A stretch of 64,000 nucleotides of DNA, taken from contig NW_019091537.1 of NCBI RefSeq assembly GCF_001949145.1, positions 1 through 64,000 on the forward strand, in the 5' to 3' direction. Shown here piece after piece: positions 32,244 through 47,200 of the stretch. Numbering within the stretch: the first letter of the stretch is position 1; each line of letters begins with the position of its first letter. Source of the stretch: Acanthaster planci (lineage: Eukaryota > Echinodermata > Asteroidea > Valvatida > Acanthasteridae). The notes beneath the pieces were generated by a model. That model worked only from the letters and a program-made list of their open reading frames with translations, was not told where the DNA came from and did no database searches. The position numbers and the translations under genes were made by a program.

Positions 32244-35200
32244 ATGTGGTCATTTTTCTCCAGAGATCCTGCAAGCAGCTTCCCCTATGAGATCGGCGAA
32301 AAGATCGGAGGTCTAGAAGACAAGTCTGTGTGGAGTGTGCATTATGGCAAGAAAAAGGTCAGTCGAGAAATGGCCTTGTCGTGTCATCGAAGTCATTACT
32401 GCCGATGGCTACACAAATCGCCTTTTAAAACATGTGGCATGCGGATATGGCGATAATCAATAGGCCTAGAGTCCTGAAATTTCCGCAGGCTTTGTGTGCC
32501 ATTAATTAGTTTCACTGAAAGTAGGGGAATTGTGCATTTGGGGACCCCGTTCGCAAATTAAAAGCCTTAGAACAGAAGCAAACATTGGATTTCATCTAGG
32601 CCATTAGTATTACTACTAGCCCCACAAAATAGGGCTGTGGTGGCTCTCTTTTACAATCTGTCTCTTATCTGTCGCCACCACAGCCCTACTTCAAAGCATG
32701 TCTTAAATGCCTGAAATCCAAACGTCAGGATTGTCACAAACTTTGAATCCTAATATCTTCTGAAATGAGAATGAATCGCTTACACTGGCATATTCCTTAG
32801 AGTTTGGACTTTAATATGAGTACCCTAGAGCTTTCCCAAATCGTAAATTTTCCGATGTATGGTGCCTTGAAAAACCTGGCCTGTAGTATTAGGCCTACAT
32901 GCTGACCATGGGCGGTGCCATTTTTAAAAACGAAGGCAGCGCTTCGCTCTTCGGAAGTCAGGGTACCCAACAGGTGCCGTAGATGCATAATTCATGTTGT
33001 CACAGTATTGCTTTGTAATAAGTTGCGCGCGCACTTTGCTAGTGTACAGTACACCCACAGCATGTGTGTGGAGCATGATACAGATACATGCATATTAATG
33101 TTATTCAAATTTAATTTCACCAGTTCCTTGTTCGTCTGTCACGCAAGGTATGATGGGGAACCAGTTTTGTATGGTACAACATATACCAGAGTGCCTTTCG
33201 GGTGCCTTGAAATCCGATGCAAGAAGGGATGTTTTCGTTTTTCAAAATGGCATCGCCCGTGGTCAGCATGTAATACTACAGGCCGGTTTTTTCAAGGCAC
33301 TTTACATTGAAAAATATACAGTTTTGGAAAGCTTTAGGGTGCTCATATAAAAGTCCAAACTCTGAGGAATACACCAGTGTAAGTAAAATTGTCAATTCAT
33401 TCTCATTTCGGAAGATATTAGGATTCAAAGTTTGTGACAATCCTGCAGTTTGGATTTCAGGCATTTAAGACGTGCTTTGAAGTAGGGCTGTGGTGGCGAC
33501 AGATACTTGTAAGAGACAGATTGTGAAAGCGAGCCACGACAGCCCTATTTGTGGGGCTACTAGGCCATGTACTATGTAGGCCCTGTGACTATGAGTATGA
33601 CATTAATCATTTGAAATTTTGCCACATCCCCCATATAAGTTGTAAAAGTTGTTCTTTATGAACTTTGTGTCATATCAAAGGTACCATACCATTGGTTTTT
33701 ACAAACTATACAGATAGCATTGTTATAATACAGTACATAACTGAAGTTTTGCTATTTTGATGGTACTGCTATGACCGAATTTCACTGCTATCACATACCC
33801 TAAGATTTCACAAGTCCTTTCAGGATACGGTGTAGTGTCGGCTGGGAGAATGGAGTTCATTTACCTTATACATGATGTAGCTAATTAAAATGAGAAAGTT
33901 TTCGATGTACGTGATTTTTACTTACCCGCATCACCACGATCAAGCAAGGCTCGCAGCAAGTGCTCACTCTCAGTCATGTCAGTTGAAAGGTCATTGTTGT
34001 CCGCAGTAAGACAGGCCTGTCCAATTGCAGCACGACTCCTGCATATTTCCCCTTCTTTTTATTGTCCTTTAGCCCTCAAAAAGCTGCATTTCAGTTGGTC
34101 AAATTGCATTTCGATGCCAGTGACCCACTACCTGCACAGCGCAATTCAACCAATGGAGATCCACAGGGCATACATACATGAACTTTTTTTTTTCCAAAGG
34201 CGGACGGACATCCGGTGTCCATATTTGCCCTGGATGCTAAGAGCAGCTCGAGTGCAGCCGTCGAGAGGGGGAAGACGGCACACAAGAGGATGAAGACCAT
34301 CAGGCATCCCAACTTCCTGCAGTACTTGGATGGCTTGGAGGTGAGAAAGCTTGCACAAAGGCTGTCATCAGAGTTCATTTCCTAGTTTATTAATTGGAGG
34401 GGGGGTGTGAACTTCGTTTGAATAAGTTGTGCAAACTATATGTTTTCACAGGAGCAAACTCCAATTTGTTACCCATATAGGTCTAATTATAGAGATCTAG
34501 CTGGAAAATTCTGAAGTTTTATCTAAACCTACAGTTTGGGAGGTACTTACCGTTTTATGCAATGTTGAATACAGCAGTTTTTACTTTCTAGTTCAGGATT
34601 GTAGGCAAAGTTTGTAGATATTTGCCAGTTGGTGACAATGGCAACTGACAGATGGAACCCTGTGACAATTGAACATAAAGGGAACACTCTTTTTCCAGTT
34701 TTTGTCCATGTCATTTTTTTTCTTTTCTGGTGGGAAATGTTTGGGTTGTGGGACCATATTCAAGTTTACTGTTTTTTTAATAATGATTTACATTAATTTC
34801 CAGACGGACACCATCATCTATGCTGTGACTGAACAGGTCACTCCCCTGCAGACGTACTTAAACAACTCTTCCCCCAATGAGCTGGCTATCTCTTGGGGTC
34901 TTCATCAAGTCGTGGTAGGTCCACATACATGGACATGCTTCCACCTGTTTCTCTTTGTTCCAGTAGTGAGAGGTTTATTGGGATTTCAAACAAAAATTAG
35001 TTATATTATTAAAAACCAGACTTATGATGAGAATGGAGGAGATGTGACATATGCACTAGAAGGTAGATGCTTACATGTACATGTTAAATTGTTTGGTCTG
35101 GCTGGGCCTTTGTCGGAGCTCAGTGTGGGACTGACAATATGAATGTACAGCCAGGTGTAAGCGTCCCAAGTCTGTGGATGATTGGCTGTTCCTTCTCCAA

Positions 35201-38200
35201 GCTCTGAGTGTCGGAAGTTGTCACGGTGAGGACATCCACGTGCTTGTTGGCACACGTGTGGTGACTCGGAGAAGTGTTATGCCACAAGTTGTCTGGGGAG
35301 ATGGCGTTGCACACTGTGAAGGGGCTCAAAAAACCGGTCAGCCGGACAACACTTGGTTTGGCTGACGTCGTGGATACCGCATTGTTTTCAACAATGGTAA
35401 ACATATATTCCCCTCCCCCCCCAAAAAAAACATAGGTACAGCAGATTGAGGGTTGCCTAAGTTTGGGTTTGACCTCTCTTACATTTTTCCTCTAAAGAAA
35501 GGGCTGAGCTTTCTCCACAATGACTGCAAACTCAAGCACAACAACGTCAACATGAGCTCCGTGTTTGTCAGCAGAGCCGGTGAGTGGAAGGTAGGGGGCG
35601 TGGCCTATGTCGGCCCTGCCGAGGGGGAGGGGAGTGAGCCACCCAACAAGGGGATGCAGGCATTGGAGAAGTACAATCCGCCCGAGATGTTGGACACACG
35701 GACGCGGAAGAAGACACACACGTGGTAAGGAAGTGCATACATACCTGTTTTACATACAAAGTGTGGACATTCCTTTGTTCTCCTGTGGTTAAGGAAACTT
35801 GAGGAAAATGCTCCTTTTTCTCCAACTAGGATAACTCCTTCGAGCTGGATTTTTGAAAATGATTCCCTGGGCTGTTCCTCTTTATTTTGCTACAAATAAC
35901 CTTGATCCCAAAATGTCTCTGAAACTGTTTTTCAGAGAGGAGAAAACATTGTGTGGACGTGTGCGAGTCCACACTACGTCATCGCACCCTACATTATGTG
36001 GACTTTTGTGCAGAGGTCCACACTGTGTATGCCGCGCCTGTACACAGGGTCATCAGTCAAAGGCAAGGTGGTTCCGGTTGTCCCTATAACACTGCTCCTT
36101 AGACTGAGCAGAGGTACTCACAGAGGAAAGAACTGAACAAAGTACAGACCATCGAGGACGGGAGAAATTCTGTTTGTGTTTCCCTTGTGTTTCCGTCCTC
36201 TGTGGTAAAGTAAACAGGGACATGTGCATTCACATTGGCACTGTAGTTATAGGAACCGCACTCGTGTTGAACAACAGATGGTGTGGGGACCAAAATTGTC
36301 ATGGGAACAATTTTTTGTCCCCACAATTTGGTCTCGACTTTCCTGACAAAAGAAATTGTCCCCTTAAAGTGGTACAGCCTGGTCACATAGAAAGGACTTA
36401 TTATTTATTGCATCTTGAATATATTCACAACATATAAAATTCCTTGTGTCTTTGGTGAACTGAACATTCTAGTCACCTAACCAACTTTCACTAACGACAG
36501 GCCTGTTGTTTGTCCCAGTCAAATTCATTGGCAGGAACAAGGCACAACTTTGCCCATAGCATGGCTGTTAAAGCTATGAATCAAGGAACGTGTGGATAAA
36601 GTTGTTATATTTTACAAGGTATTCGGCCATTTTTATGTTTGCAGGTCAGCTGATATGTGGGGTTTGGGTTGCCTAATTTGGGAAATCTTCAATGGGCCTC
36701 TGCCAAGGACATCCTCTCTCAAAGCTCTGGGAAAGGTAACATCAGAAAGCACAAATCATGCACACAGTCATGCTTTCCTCTCCATAAAACAAAAACCAAA
36801 AATGTTCATTGTGTTAGACAAAAATTGTCTCAGGTGGAAGTTTATTTTTCTGTATGTACCTATAAACTTTTAGACCATGAGTAGAACAAACTTGGATTTG
36901 ACAAACTGACCTAAGAAAGTCTATATCATTGCAGAGGCTTGTATTTTCTGAGTTGGATGGTTCGTGAATAACGAAAGATCAAAAGTGTGCCACATCCCAT
37001 AGTTTCATCAAACTTAGGTCCTGTTGAAGAAGGGCTTGCATCCACGAGCCAAGTTTAAAGTTGTTTAGGATAGAACACTGGAAAGACATTGCCGATGGAC
37101 CATGCTTCGGCAGCTGTATTTGGGTGATTTTATTTGAAGAAGATCCGATGAAGTTCATGCAGTTGATTTCCTTTGAAGGTATCGATGACGAAGTGTCCAA
37201 TTGAGCTGGTATACTCTCTGCTTCTTCAAGCTGTGAATGAGCTTTCTACATCTCCAGATTTTTTAATCTCTTAAGCTACAGAGAGCCACCTAAGCTATTA
37301 TTTACATGAAAGCAGTTTTAGGTCTTTTGAAACTTGAAACCAGATTCCCAAATCCCTGGTGGCCAACTACTGTGAGCTGGTGGGAGCCAATCCCTTCTCT
37401 AGGCCCAACCCGGCAAAGTTCATAGAGGGCTGCCGCGCCAGTGGTGGCTTCCTCCACAACAGCTTTGTAGAAACCAACCTCTTCCTGGAAGAAATTCAGG
37501 TGAGATAGAGAGGTGGAGATGAGTAGGTAGAACGGTGAGACGGTGGCAGAAGTGGGATTATTCTGGGCTGCTCTGTGGTGTGGTCTGCATGGAAGAACAG
37601 TAAATAGCTCTACGCAGCCTCACCATGGTAGCCAGTGAAGGACTCATTGCCCATGCATGCAGGTTCACAGACACGTTTTGTGTAGACATGGACATTCAGT
37701 GTCTGTACGTGAGGGAAATGCATGTGAATGCGATCATGACAGTAAGGCTTCAAATAGTACATGGGTGTGCACCAGTAACAGGAATATTGACATCTATCCT
37801 GCCGAGTTTGAGATTCCATGTGGAATCTACGAGCTGTTTACAAACCATCGAAACCAGCATACGCAAGTGGTGTAACTCGGGCAGTGGCTGTCATGCCTAG
37901 GCCAAGCAATTGGTCGTGTTTGAAGTCCAGGTGCACAGTGTATAGAATGGGTTGGAAGTGGTTGCAGGAAAGGGTGTTCATTAACCCTCCTGTGCAAATA
38001 TGCATTCCGGACAAGTTGCCATCTCAGACCAACTTTAAAAATGTACTTTGACTCTCTGTGATTGGTAAGCCAGACAATGTCAGCTAGCATAGCTGTTCGC
38101 ACAAACAACAATCAATCAACAATTTCCAGTTGGTAAATTGCGACACCCCTTGGCCTCTTTCCAGATGTCTTGTTTTACAATCTGTGCTGTGTGATTCGGA

Positions 38201-41200
38201 TTGCAAATTGCTTGAAGCCGGAATGTGGACAAAGAAAAGTGTTTAGAAAATGCCGTATCATTAAAAACATGTACATAAAATGTACTGCACACTCTGTAAC
38301 TGGCTGGGCTGATGTTGATCGTTGTGTGCATATGGAACCATGTAAATCAATGAAATCAGGAGTGTGTTGTGACAAGTTCAATGTGAGAAAGTATATATCA
38401 GGTACATTACTGGCCTTAAAAAAAACATATATGCCCGGCATGCATGCTGTGCCAAAGGGTTTACATGTACAGAGGAGAACGTATATGTACTGATGCATGC
38501 ATGCACATGTATCAGACTAAATCGACCACTGATTAGTTCAAACTTGGGCAGGAATTCATATCATCGGTATTTTGTTGTTGGGCAATTTCTCTGCATTGCT
38601 TCATGAATTGCTCCTCCTTGCAGATCAAGGAGCAAACAGAGAAGAACAAATTCTTGGCCAGTCTGAGCTCTACCATCGACGACTTTCCCCAGGAGTTCTG
38701 TCGATACCGCATTCTCCCGCTCCTCCTAGAAGCCTTCCAGTTTGGCGGTGCCGGCTCCGCAGTGCTGACCCCTCTCCTCAAGGTGGGATGACCCAAAGTC
38801 TCCTCGGCCATGTTCAGAAGTACATGTAGAAAGATTGACCACAGAAAAACAAACAAGAAAACATACCGGAATAACCCGGAGAGCCACTCAACTCCGTCAC
38901 AATGTATCACCGACAGGCATTCAACCTGCCTGGATGTTGCGGTGAAAAGAGGACCTCTCAGGTTATATGAAGTTTGTGTAATTCAATGGTAATTTCTTAA
39001 TCGATCTTGAAAATACTTTTTCCATGCATTTGTGTTTAGCTGGGTAAACTACTTGAAGCTGACGAGTACCAGAAGAAGATCGTCCCTTGCGTGGTCAAAA
39101 TGTTTTCATCCACGGACAGAGCAACCAGGGTCAAGCTACTGCAACAGGTTCAATTTTTTTTTATATTACATATTTGACAGTTTGAAGTGTTGGGCAGCTA
39201 TATTCATCAGACTCCCAGTCAGCAATGGCAGAATTCCATTCAACAGGTCAGGAAGTTAGTTTTGCCCATGCATAAATTTGAGTGCCCATTTCAGTAGACC
39301 CAAGAATATTACCTGCAGTTTTACACTTGCCAAAAATGGCCCTCAGTAGTCAACATTGGACAAAGTGGATGGCCACAAATTCAACATCAAGACTAAGGAC
39401 GCCAAAAAAACTAGTCACTGAATATTGCATTTCCCCAGGCCGCATTGGTGATATAGAGTAGCCAACGTCAAATAGATGGATTTCAAAACAGGGAAACTGC
39501 AGAATGACAGATAATTCATAAACCAGGCCACATGAAACCAGGCCTTGATAGAGACTTTAGCTTTATGTGCCATCACGCATCTGATTTAATCCACTTTTTG
39601 TGTGGACTACACGTTCATAAACCTTATATGGTAATCCGCCCCCTTTTTTGGATCTGATGACGTAGTTTGCAGAGTAGGACAGCTAATGATGCCAATAATT
39701 GTCTTTGTAAGTGTTACTCCAGTTTTTTGGCAGAGTACGTCGAGGGCATGCTTGAGCCAATCTAGCATTGTTGAATCAATGCTCGTTTTATATTGGAGTC
39801 GAAATTCTGTTTAAATTCAAATTCAATCCCCCCCCTCCACCCCAGTTGCCAGGGCCTACGTCACTTAAGGGAATTGGTTGTTTGTTACGGCTACTTCTAT
39901 TTGTTCCAATATGGGGTGCTTCAACCCTTTCAGCCAAATGTGTAGAACTTGAATTGGGAAAGTAAACATTACACGTGAGTGGAGTTTAGAGCATGACACC
40001 CTCCCTGTAACAGCTATTTTAGGGAATCTTTTGTCTCATGGACTGGTGATTTTCCAGTTGAGAGAAAACCAGTTTGGATAACTGCGTCCCTTTTATTTTC
40101 TCTGAATCCCACAGATGGAGTACTTTGTGGAGCATCTTCAACCAGCCGTGGTCAATGACCAGATATTCCCACACATCTGTCATGGTTTCAGTGACACCAA
40201 CCCGGTGATAAGAGAACACACAGTCAAGGTAAAGAAATGCATAGATTTATACCAATGCAAAACAAACTTATCCTGCACTGCCAAGATACCAGGGTTCCAG
40301 CTGTCAGTCCCCATCTCGTCCAAATGCCAAATGTTTATAATCTTGGCTGTAATCCTGATCAACTTTGCCTGAAAACATTAGTGGCTGCAAAAATGTGCAT
40401 TCAGCTGAAACTTTGGTTACAGATTAAAATATTGGAACCCCGGACATAGACGCAACCATTTTTGCTTCTGTCCTCACGACTTATCTTTACTCTTGTATTC
40501 TAGATTTAATCTTTGCTAGCCAGATTCCAGTGTAGTTTTTGAGTGAAAGGATTTTTTGTCTGTTTGGAAAAGTGGGTGTACTGGGTGTGAACCCACGACA
40601 GGAAAATAAAATGAATCAGCGAATGAACACAGAATCTCTCATTCGTGATGAAAAAACACCAGCCGTGAACGTCACTTGACACTAAAACTTCCAATTGCAT
40701 TGACAGTAACCAAATTGAAGTTACCTCAACTGACTCAGTATCGTGGAGCAAGTCTGACCTAAGATACAATGCAGAATCGTGACTTAATTGTGCTATTCTG
40801 CTGATCGTGGCAGATAGGATCTTCTTCAAAAGCACTTTTAGGACGCATGTAAATTTGTGCATTATCAGTTCACAACCGAAATTTGGTGTCGTAATTGCAA
40901 GCGATCCTTTTCCATACAACAGGCTATGCTGTTGCTGGCTTCCAAGCTGAACGACAAGAACCTGAACGGGGAGCTGATGAAGCACTTTGCCAAGATGCAG
41001 GCCAAGGACGAACAAGGCGGGATTCGAACCAACACCACCATCTGTCTGGGCAAGATTGCCTGCTACCTGAACCCAACGGTGAGAATCATGGATGGTCTTT
41101 GGCAACAGACGGCCAGCAAGAGTCGGTGTCTGATCACAGTTTGGTTGGGCGCTTCATATCCACAAAAACCATCAGCATATGTTTCATCTCATAACCTTTG

Positions 41201-44200
41201 TGCTCAGGAATTGCTGAAAAACACTTTCAGTATTACCCAAAGGGTGGAATTTATATGTGACGTTGTTTTGCTTTCTTTTACTGCAGGTCTATAGGAATAC
41301 CTCCCCAGTGGTTCATTTATGGTTATTGTCACTATTGTCATATTTCTTTCTGTCAAACAGACTAGGCAGAAAGTCCTCTCCTCGGCCTTTGTTCGTGCCA
41401 TGAAGGATCCCTTCCCCCCTGCCCGCACAGCGGGCATCATGTCCATGCTTGCCACGCAGAACTACTACTCCATCCGTGACACAGCCTTCAAGGTGCTACC
41501 TGTCCTGTGCACGTTGACCGTTGACCCGGATAAGGGGGTCCGGGACCAGACCTTCAAGGCCATCGGTATTTTCCTGCAGAGGCTCCAGACTGTGTCCGAT
41601 AATCCTGAGAAAGCTGCTGAAATAGGTAATTTTGTTTTTTAGTCGGTTTCTGTGTCTTTTATGTGGCTTGTAAAAACTTTTAAATTGGTTTCTGAGGTAT
41701 CTTCGTGTTCCTAGGGCAGATAATACACTGGGTTCATTTTTGTACAGTGCAGTCAATTCTTATAATTATCCTGTGTTCAAAATGCTTGGGGTGCATGTAT
41801 TCTGTACTGCAGAATTCAAATGCATTATTAATATTCATAGAATTTTAATAAAACAACTGTTGAAATGTTGCATAGGTTTTTGCATTTGAAAAACTAGGTT
41901 TTTTTTGGTGGACATTTTGTGGTTTGTAAAAGGGACCTCTTTAGGGTGGGTGTTCATCCAAAGTAGAGCTAGCATGAGGTACATTTGATGTTTTGACAGA
42001 GGCGGAAGTGAACGCAGCTGCCAGTACGCCTCTCGGGTCAAGCAGTAGCTGGACTGGCTGGGCGGTCACATCACTGACCTCGCGGTTCTATCGGCCAGGA
42101 TCTACTGCTAGTCAGCCACCAGCTAAGGCAGGGGGTTCAGCTACTCCAGCAGGCACAGGTGAGGCGTTAGAAGGTCTTCAGTCTATATTCACGTAATAAT
42201 CCTGACTGCCTTGGAGTTTCCTCCATCAAACACGCTTTCTTGCTGTGTCTTGATGAATTCAGGACTACTGAGACCTACCACAGTACCTTCAGAAGACGTT
42301 TCACTCCTAGAGTTTGTCTAAATATACAAAGGAAATGCTGGTTGCTTTACTGAACAGTGAACTGGATCTTTGAGTGTGTTGTAGCTGCCACAGAAAACGG
42401 GTTGGAGTGAAGCTTAGATAATACAGCCTGTTCTGTTTGTGTTCGTGTGCTAGATAAGACTTGAAGCTATGCATGGTGGAAGTACTGTTAAAGTTGGGTA
42501 GACTTGCAGTTGCACCATGTAGAAGAAAATATCTCTTTTATGAGTGTGTGGTTCTGAGAAGAACCGATGGTGAAACACTCGATGTTCCGAACAGTGTGCT
42601 ATGTTCGTCTTCAGGAAGGTGACTGGATGCCACGATTTAAGACCGGTCAAGTACATACTGATTCCCTTAACAAATTTATTGAATCACGGTATGGCGGAAA
42701 GTTTGTAGGGTCCAATGGACATGTTCAAGATCAGGCACATTCTTGGAGACACCGTATAGATTCATTCTCCTCTCAACCAAAATATGAAGAAATTTATGTT
42801 TGTGATGCCTGTCTAATCACCTCCATGTAAAAACAAGGCATTCTAATTTCCCCTGTCATTAGCTTCAGCACAGAAGCCCTCAATAACAACTGCTGCAAAA
42901 ATGGCTGATGGTGCCAAACCTGATGACACAAGGCAGGACACAGAAGAAACAGCGCGAGACTCTGCCTCAGACTACGAGGACACAGGGGTTGACAGAGGTG
43001 GTGACGGATGGGATGATAATGAAGAGTGGGGGGACATCGATGTGAGTTGATTTTATCCTTTCAATTATGACTGTTCAGTACCAGCTACTAAGCGCTTCTG
43101 AAATTAGCCATAGGTATAGAGAAGACTCGGGTATAAAGAAGGCTCGGGTTGCATTGCTCAGATTGGCTTCGCATTTACTTAGATTTGTGGGGCAATGGTT
43201 TGTCCATGCCATTTGCATTTATCAAACTTCAGCATTTAATTGCTAATGATTTTAACACTCACCGTATGAGACTTAAGTTTTTCTGTGATACTTAACCAAA
43301 AACAAGCAACAAAAACCCAGCTGAAACAGTCAGAATAGTTAGTAAATTGTTGACATCAAGTGTGAGCCAGCCTGTAGCCTGAGATTTTCAGCTACCTTTG
43401 TAATTCGCCTGATTCATCACACATAGCTACAGACCTCTATCATGGGGCAGCCATCTTGATTTTCTACCAGTTAAAGCAATGTAATCAGATTGAGGCCAGA
43501 AGGAAAAGAAGTTTGTTCCTTTTTATCAACATGTGACGCTGTATTACTATTGCCAAAGGGGCTACAGGGAACAAGACAAACATGGCAGCATTGTGGTAAA
43601 GGTCTGTGCTACTACATAGTTAAGCACAGATTGTTTTTGAATATAAAATTGTACTAAAACTTTTTGCAATCTCAAATATCCATTTGTGTCACTTTCAGAG
43701 TTTTTCTACATCCTCCTCCAAGACGGCTGCCTCTCAAGATTCTTACCAGGATCCATCCTCTACACGACAAGACCCCCAGGACCTTGGCTGGGACACAGGA
43801 AGCTGGGGCGATGATGGTGACTTTGATGAACGACCGCCGCCACCGGCCAGGAAGGGGCAAGGCCAGGTCAAGCCAAGCCAATCCAGAGCAGGTGGCAGCA
43901 TGAAGCTGGCCGCTAAGAAACAGACCTGCTCCACATTTGATGACTGGGGCACGTTGGACGATGCGTGGGGGTTGTCCGACAGCTCCACGGTTGCTTCCAA
44001 GCCCGGCAGGACCTCCGCCGACACCAGGAAAGCTAGGCCCAGTGCCAGGAGCTCTCCCAAGAAGGAGAGATCCAATGCGAGGACTGAGGTTGCCACCCCG
44101 AGCGGGTGGGAAGACGAGGACTGGGGGACGATAGATGTGGGTGGGGCAAAGACAGAAGCCATGGAGGAACTAGGTGGGACTGTGGGTGGTTTGGGAGATG

Positions 44201-47200
44201 AGGAAGATTGGGGTTCACTAGAAGAACCTTCTACAGGTCCAGGATCAAGATCACAGGTTTGTTTTCAATCCTTTGTTCCTTTTATCCCTCACTTTTTATT
44301 GGATTTTCATTGTATACACATACGGACTGGCAGTGAGGTCACTAGTGCGTATCCTTGCACCCAGAGGTCACTTTCTCGATGGTAGTCTGTGGCTCAAATC
44401 CATTGTGTTGCTGATGAAAAAACAGATCCACCTCACAATGCGTTTCTCTACAGTACTTACAGGGCTTTGGTAAACTACATTTGTCCATGTGACAAATGAG
44501 AAGAATAGAGGAGGGTGCTGGTTCAGCAAAAGGAACACCAATTGAAACATCAAAGAAAAGATATGTGAATTTGTAACAGTTCAACATGTGACTGTGACAG
44601 TAGGAACTGACCTCTTAAGGGTTGATAGTTTCCCCAATGGTTGCACGCATTTGGTGGAGGTAAAAGAATTGGAGGTACCAAGAGAGTGAGCCCCATTAAG
44701 TTAGCGGACCAATCAGGTATCGGTCTGCCACCTGTATGAGTCTGTGCTGCGACTATCACCCTTCCCTTGCAAGCTTAGCTCAGCCCGGGGGCCTCTTGGC
44801 TAATGGTTCTGTGCACAGGAAGAGTGGAGGTCATTTAGGACCTAGCACTTTCTGCTCAGTGTCCGGGGACTTTCCCCCAAGCTGCTAGCAGAGAAAGAAA
44901 CCTTCTCTGTGTGTTGCTTGGAATACAGGTCTTCCTGGAACCTCTTATGAAAGTAATGGTGTGATTTTCCTATTTAAATACCTCAAAATGGATGTATCCA
45001 CTGTCACGGTAGAGTACCAATTTTTAGCATTTTTTTGTTCGAACTACATTTTTGGTGGAAGATGTGCTCAGTGTGTGACGAATAAAATTCTCCTTTGTAA
45101 AATATTCCTTTGGGGAAGGTTCTGCCTGAGGCTTTGTTCAGATTTGCATTGGAACTGTATGTGCATAAATTATGCAAATATATGTAAATTAGCACATGCA
45201 AAATTATCCAGCATTTTTTGTCCTCAACTCTGATTGATTTATAGTAAGGAAGAAGGCAATGTTGGGAAAAGGAAGCATGCTTACAGTACAGTTGGTCTGG
45301 GTTCATGTAAATAATCTAAACAGATCAGAAAAATAAATTAGCATATGATGAATATTCAGTTTGAACATCACCATTTACATGTAGTACAGCCCTGTTCAGC
45401 TCATTGTGAAAGTTGCCTTGTAGGAAAAAGTATGTAAAGTCGCACCAGTGTTCTCTGTTTAGCCTTTAGCAAGCGAGAGTTCATGGTGTACTTTTTCATT
45501 GGGAATGACACCTACTGTCAGTTGTTTGGCTGTGGCCAGACAAGAGCAAAGGGATATTTTCAGTCTTTAAATAGTGTGGTTATGAAAGACCATTGATAGT
45601 ATTAAATGAGGAACAGAGTTTGATTTGATCTCCCAAATACAGACAAGAACATTGCATAAGCTTCAATCATCAAAGCAACTCTGGGTGCGAAGCTTTCTCA
45701 GTCTTGCCCACACTAAGCAGTCTGTCCTTCTCTTTCTATTCGTGTATCAGTTCAGTAAACAAACCAAGCCTACAGCCTCTGGAATACCATCATGATAATG
45801 GTGTCATGTGAAACACACATTCTGAAATCCTGTCCCTTTTTCACATACACGTATGGCCTCTCAGCGTTCTGTGTGTCAATTTGAATTGTTTTGCGCATTA
45901 TTCATTGAATCATAATCTTAATTTCATACCACACCATCACTGTACCAAGGGACCTCAGTAATCCATTTTTGCAATATATTCCTTTTTGATGGGTGGAGCC
46001 CTGTGACATATATGAGGCTATTTTTGTACAAACGTTTTGAAAAAGACAAGAAGATCTTGACTCTTGCTCATCTGTTGCATCCAATTCAAAGTTAATCTTG
46101 TGCCCGCAGTAACCCCCATGTGAGATGATTTTCCCTTTTTTTTTCTTTCTTGCATACAGACTGACAAACCCCAAGCGGCTAAGACCACACCTGCTCCCCC
46201 GGGGTGGGGAGAAAGCGTTGACTTTGCCAAGGACACCAGCCACGCCCCAGCCAGCAGCTACAACTGGGGAGATGACGCAGACGCTGGGGATGACTTCTTC
46301 AGCAGTGCCTTAAAAGAGGTACCCTGTCAAATGATTTCTCTTCTTCTCATCATTTTAGATCTGAGTCACGTGTTTTTCATATCTCTGCTTTGTCTTTATC
46401 TGCGGCCTCATCTCGAGTTGCGTGATAAATTGCTGTGAGACAGAACAGAAATTCTTAAATTTAGCTTCGTAAGTTAAACAGGTATGTCTGTGTGTAGGAG
46501 ATAAAGGAGTTTCATTGGTTTTAATGATCTTGATTTAGGCATTCAGTGTATAAAATATGAAGTCCAGAAGTTCAGTGTAGATGGTGAAGACCCTTACTGC
46601 TTACTTAGTTCTTCCAGTTAGCCAACAAGCGTTGAGCAGTATTTTACTTTTTACACAGATTAGGTCAAATGCAGGGTCACAAAGTCAGAAAGTGTCAAAA
46701 CATTTCGAGTACTTAAAGCTAGCAAGGACGAGAACTTATCAATTTGTCGCTGGGGTATCGACACACTACACAGAGATAATTTGATGATGTATAAATGATT
46801 TAGCTTTTCAAAGAAAATAAATTTAGTTTCTCTGCTGCAACCCAGCTGATTTGGTGGAATATACATGTGAATACATGTATTGGAAATAAATAAATAAAAC
46901 AATAAATAAATGTACATGTACCACCACGTTTTGGAGACAGAATATCCATCATGCACCAACAACAAGAGATAGTTACCAACCACATCTCCGCACACATCTT
47001 ACAAGATTGCCCAAGATTCTGAAAATACTGTGCATGCCATGATAGGGGGGAGGGGGCTGTGTAGGGTAACCGTCTATCTGTCTTGCATTCAATGGGCTGT
47101 CAGCGGTGCCCTGACTTCTGTTATTTTTAGTGTATGTGTCACTGCGATTCAATACATTAAAATGTGACTGGATCCCACAAAATGAGTCTTGGGAATTGTT

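Noticed and set aside
40506-41105. 199-residue minus-strand frame
   Set aside because: It overlaps a well-supported SCYL1 exon (40923-41078) on the other strand and has no features of its own.
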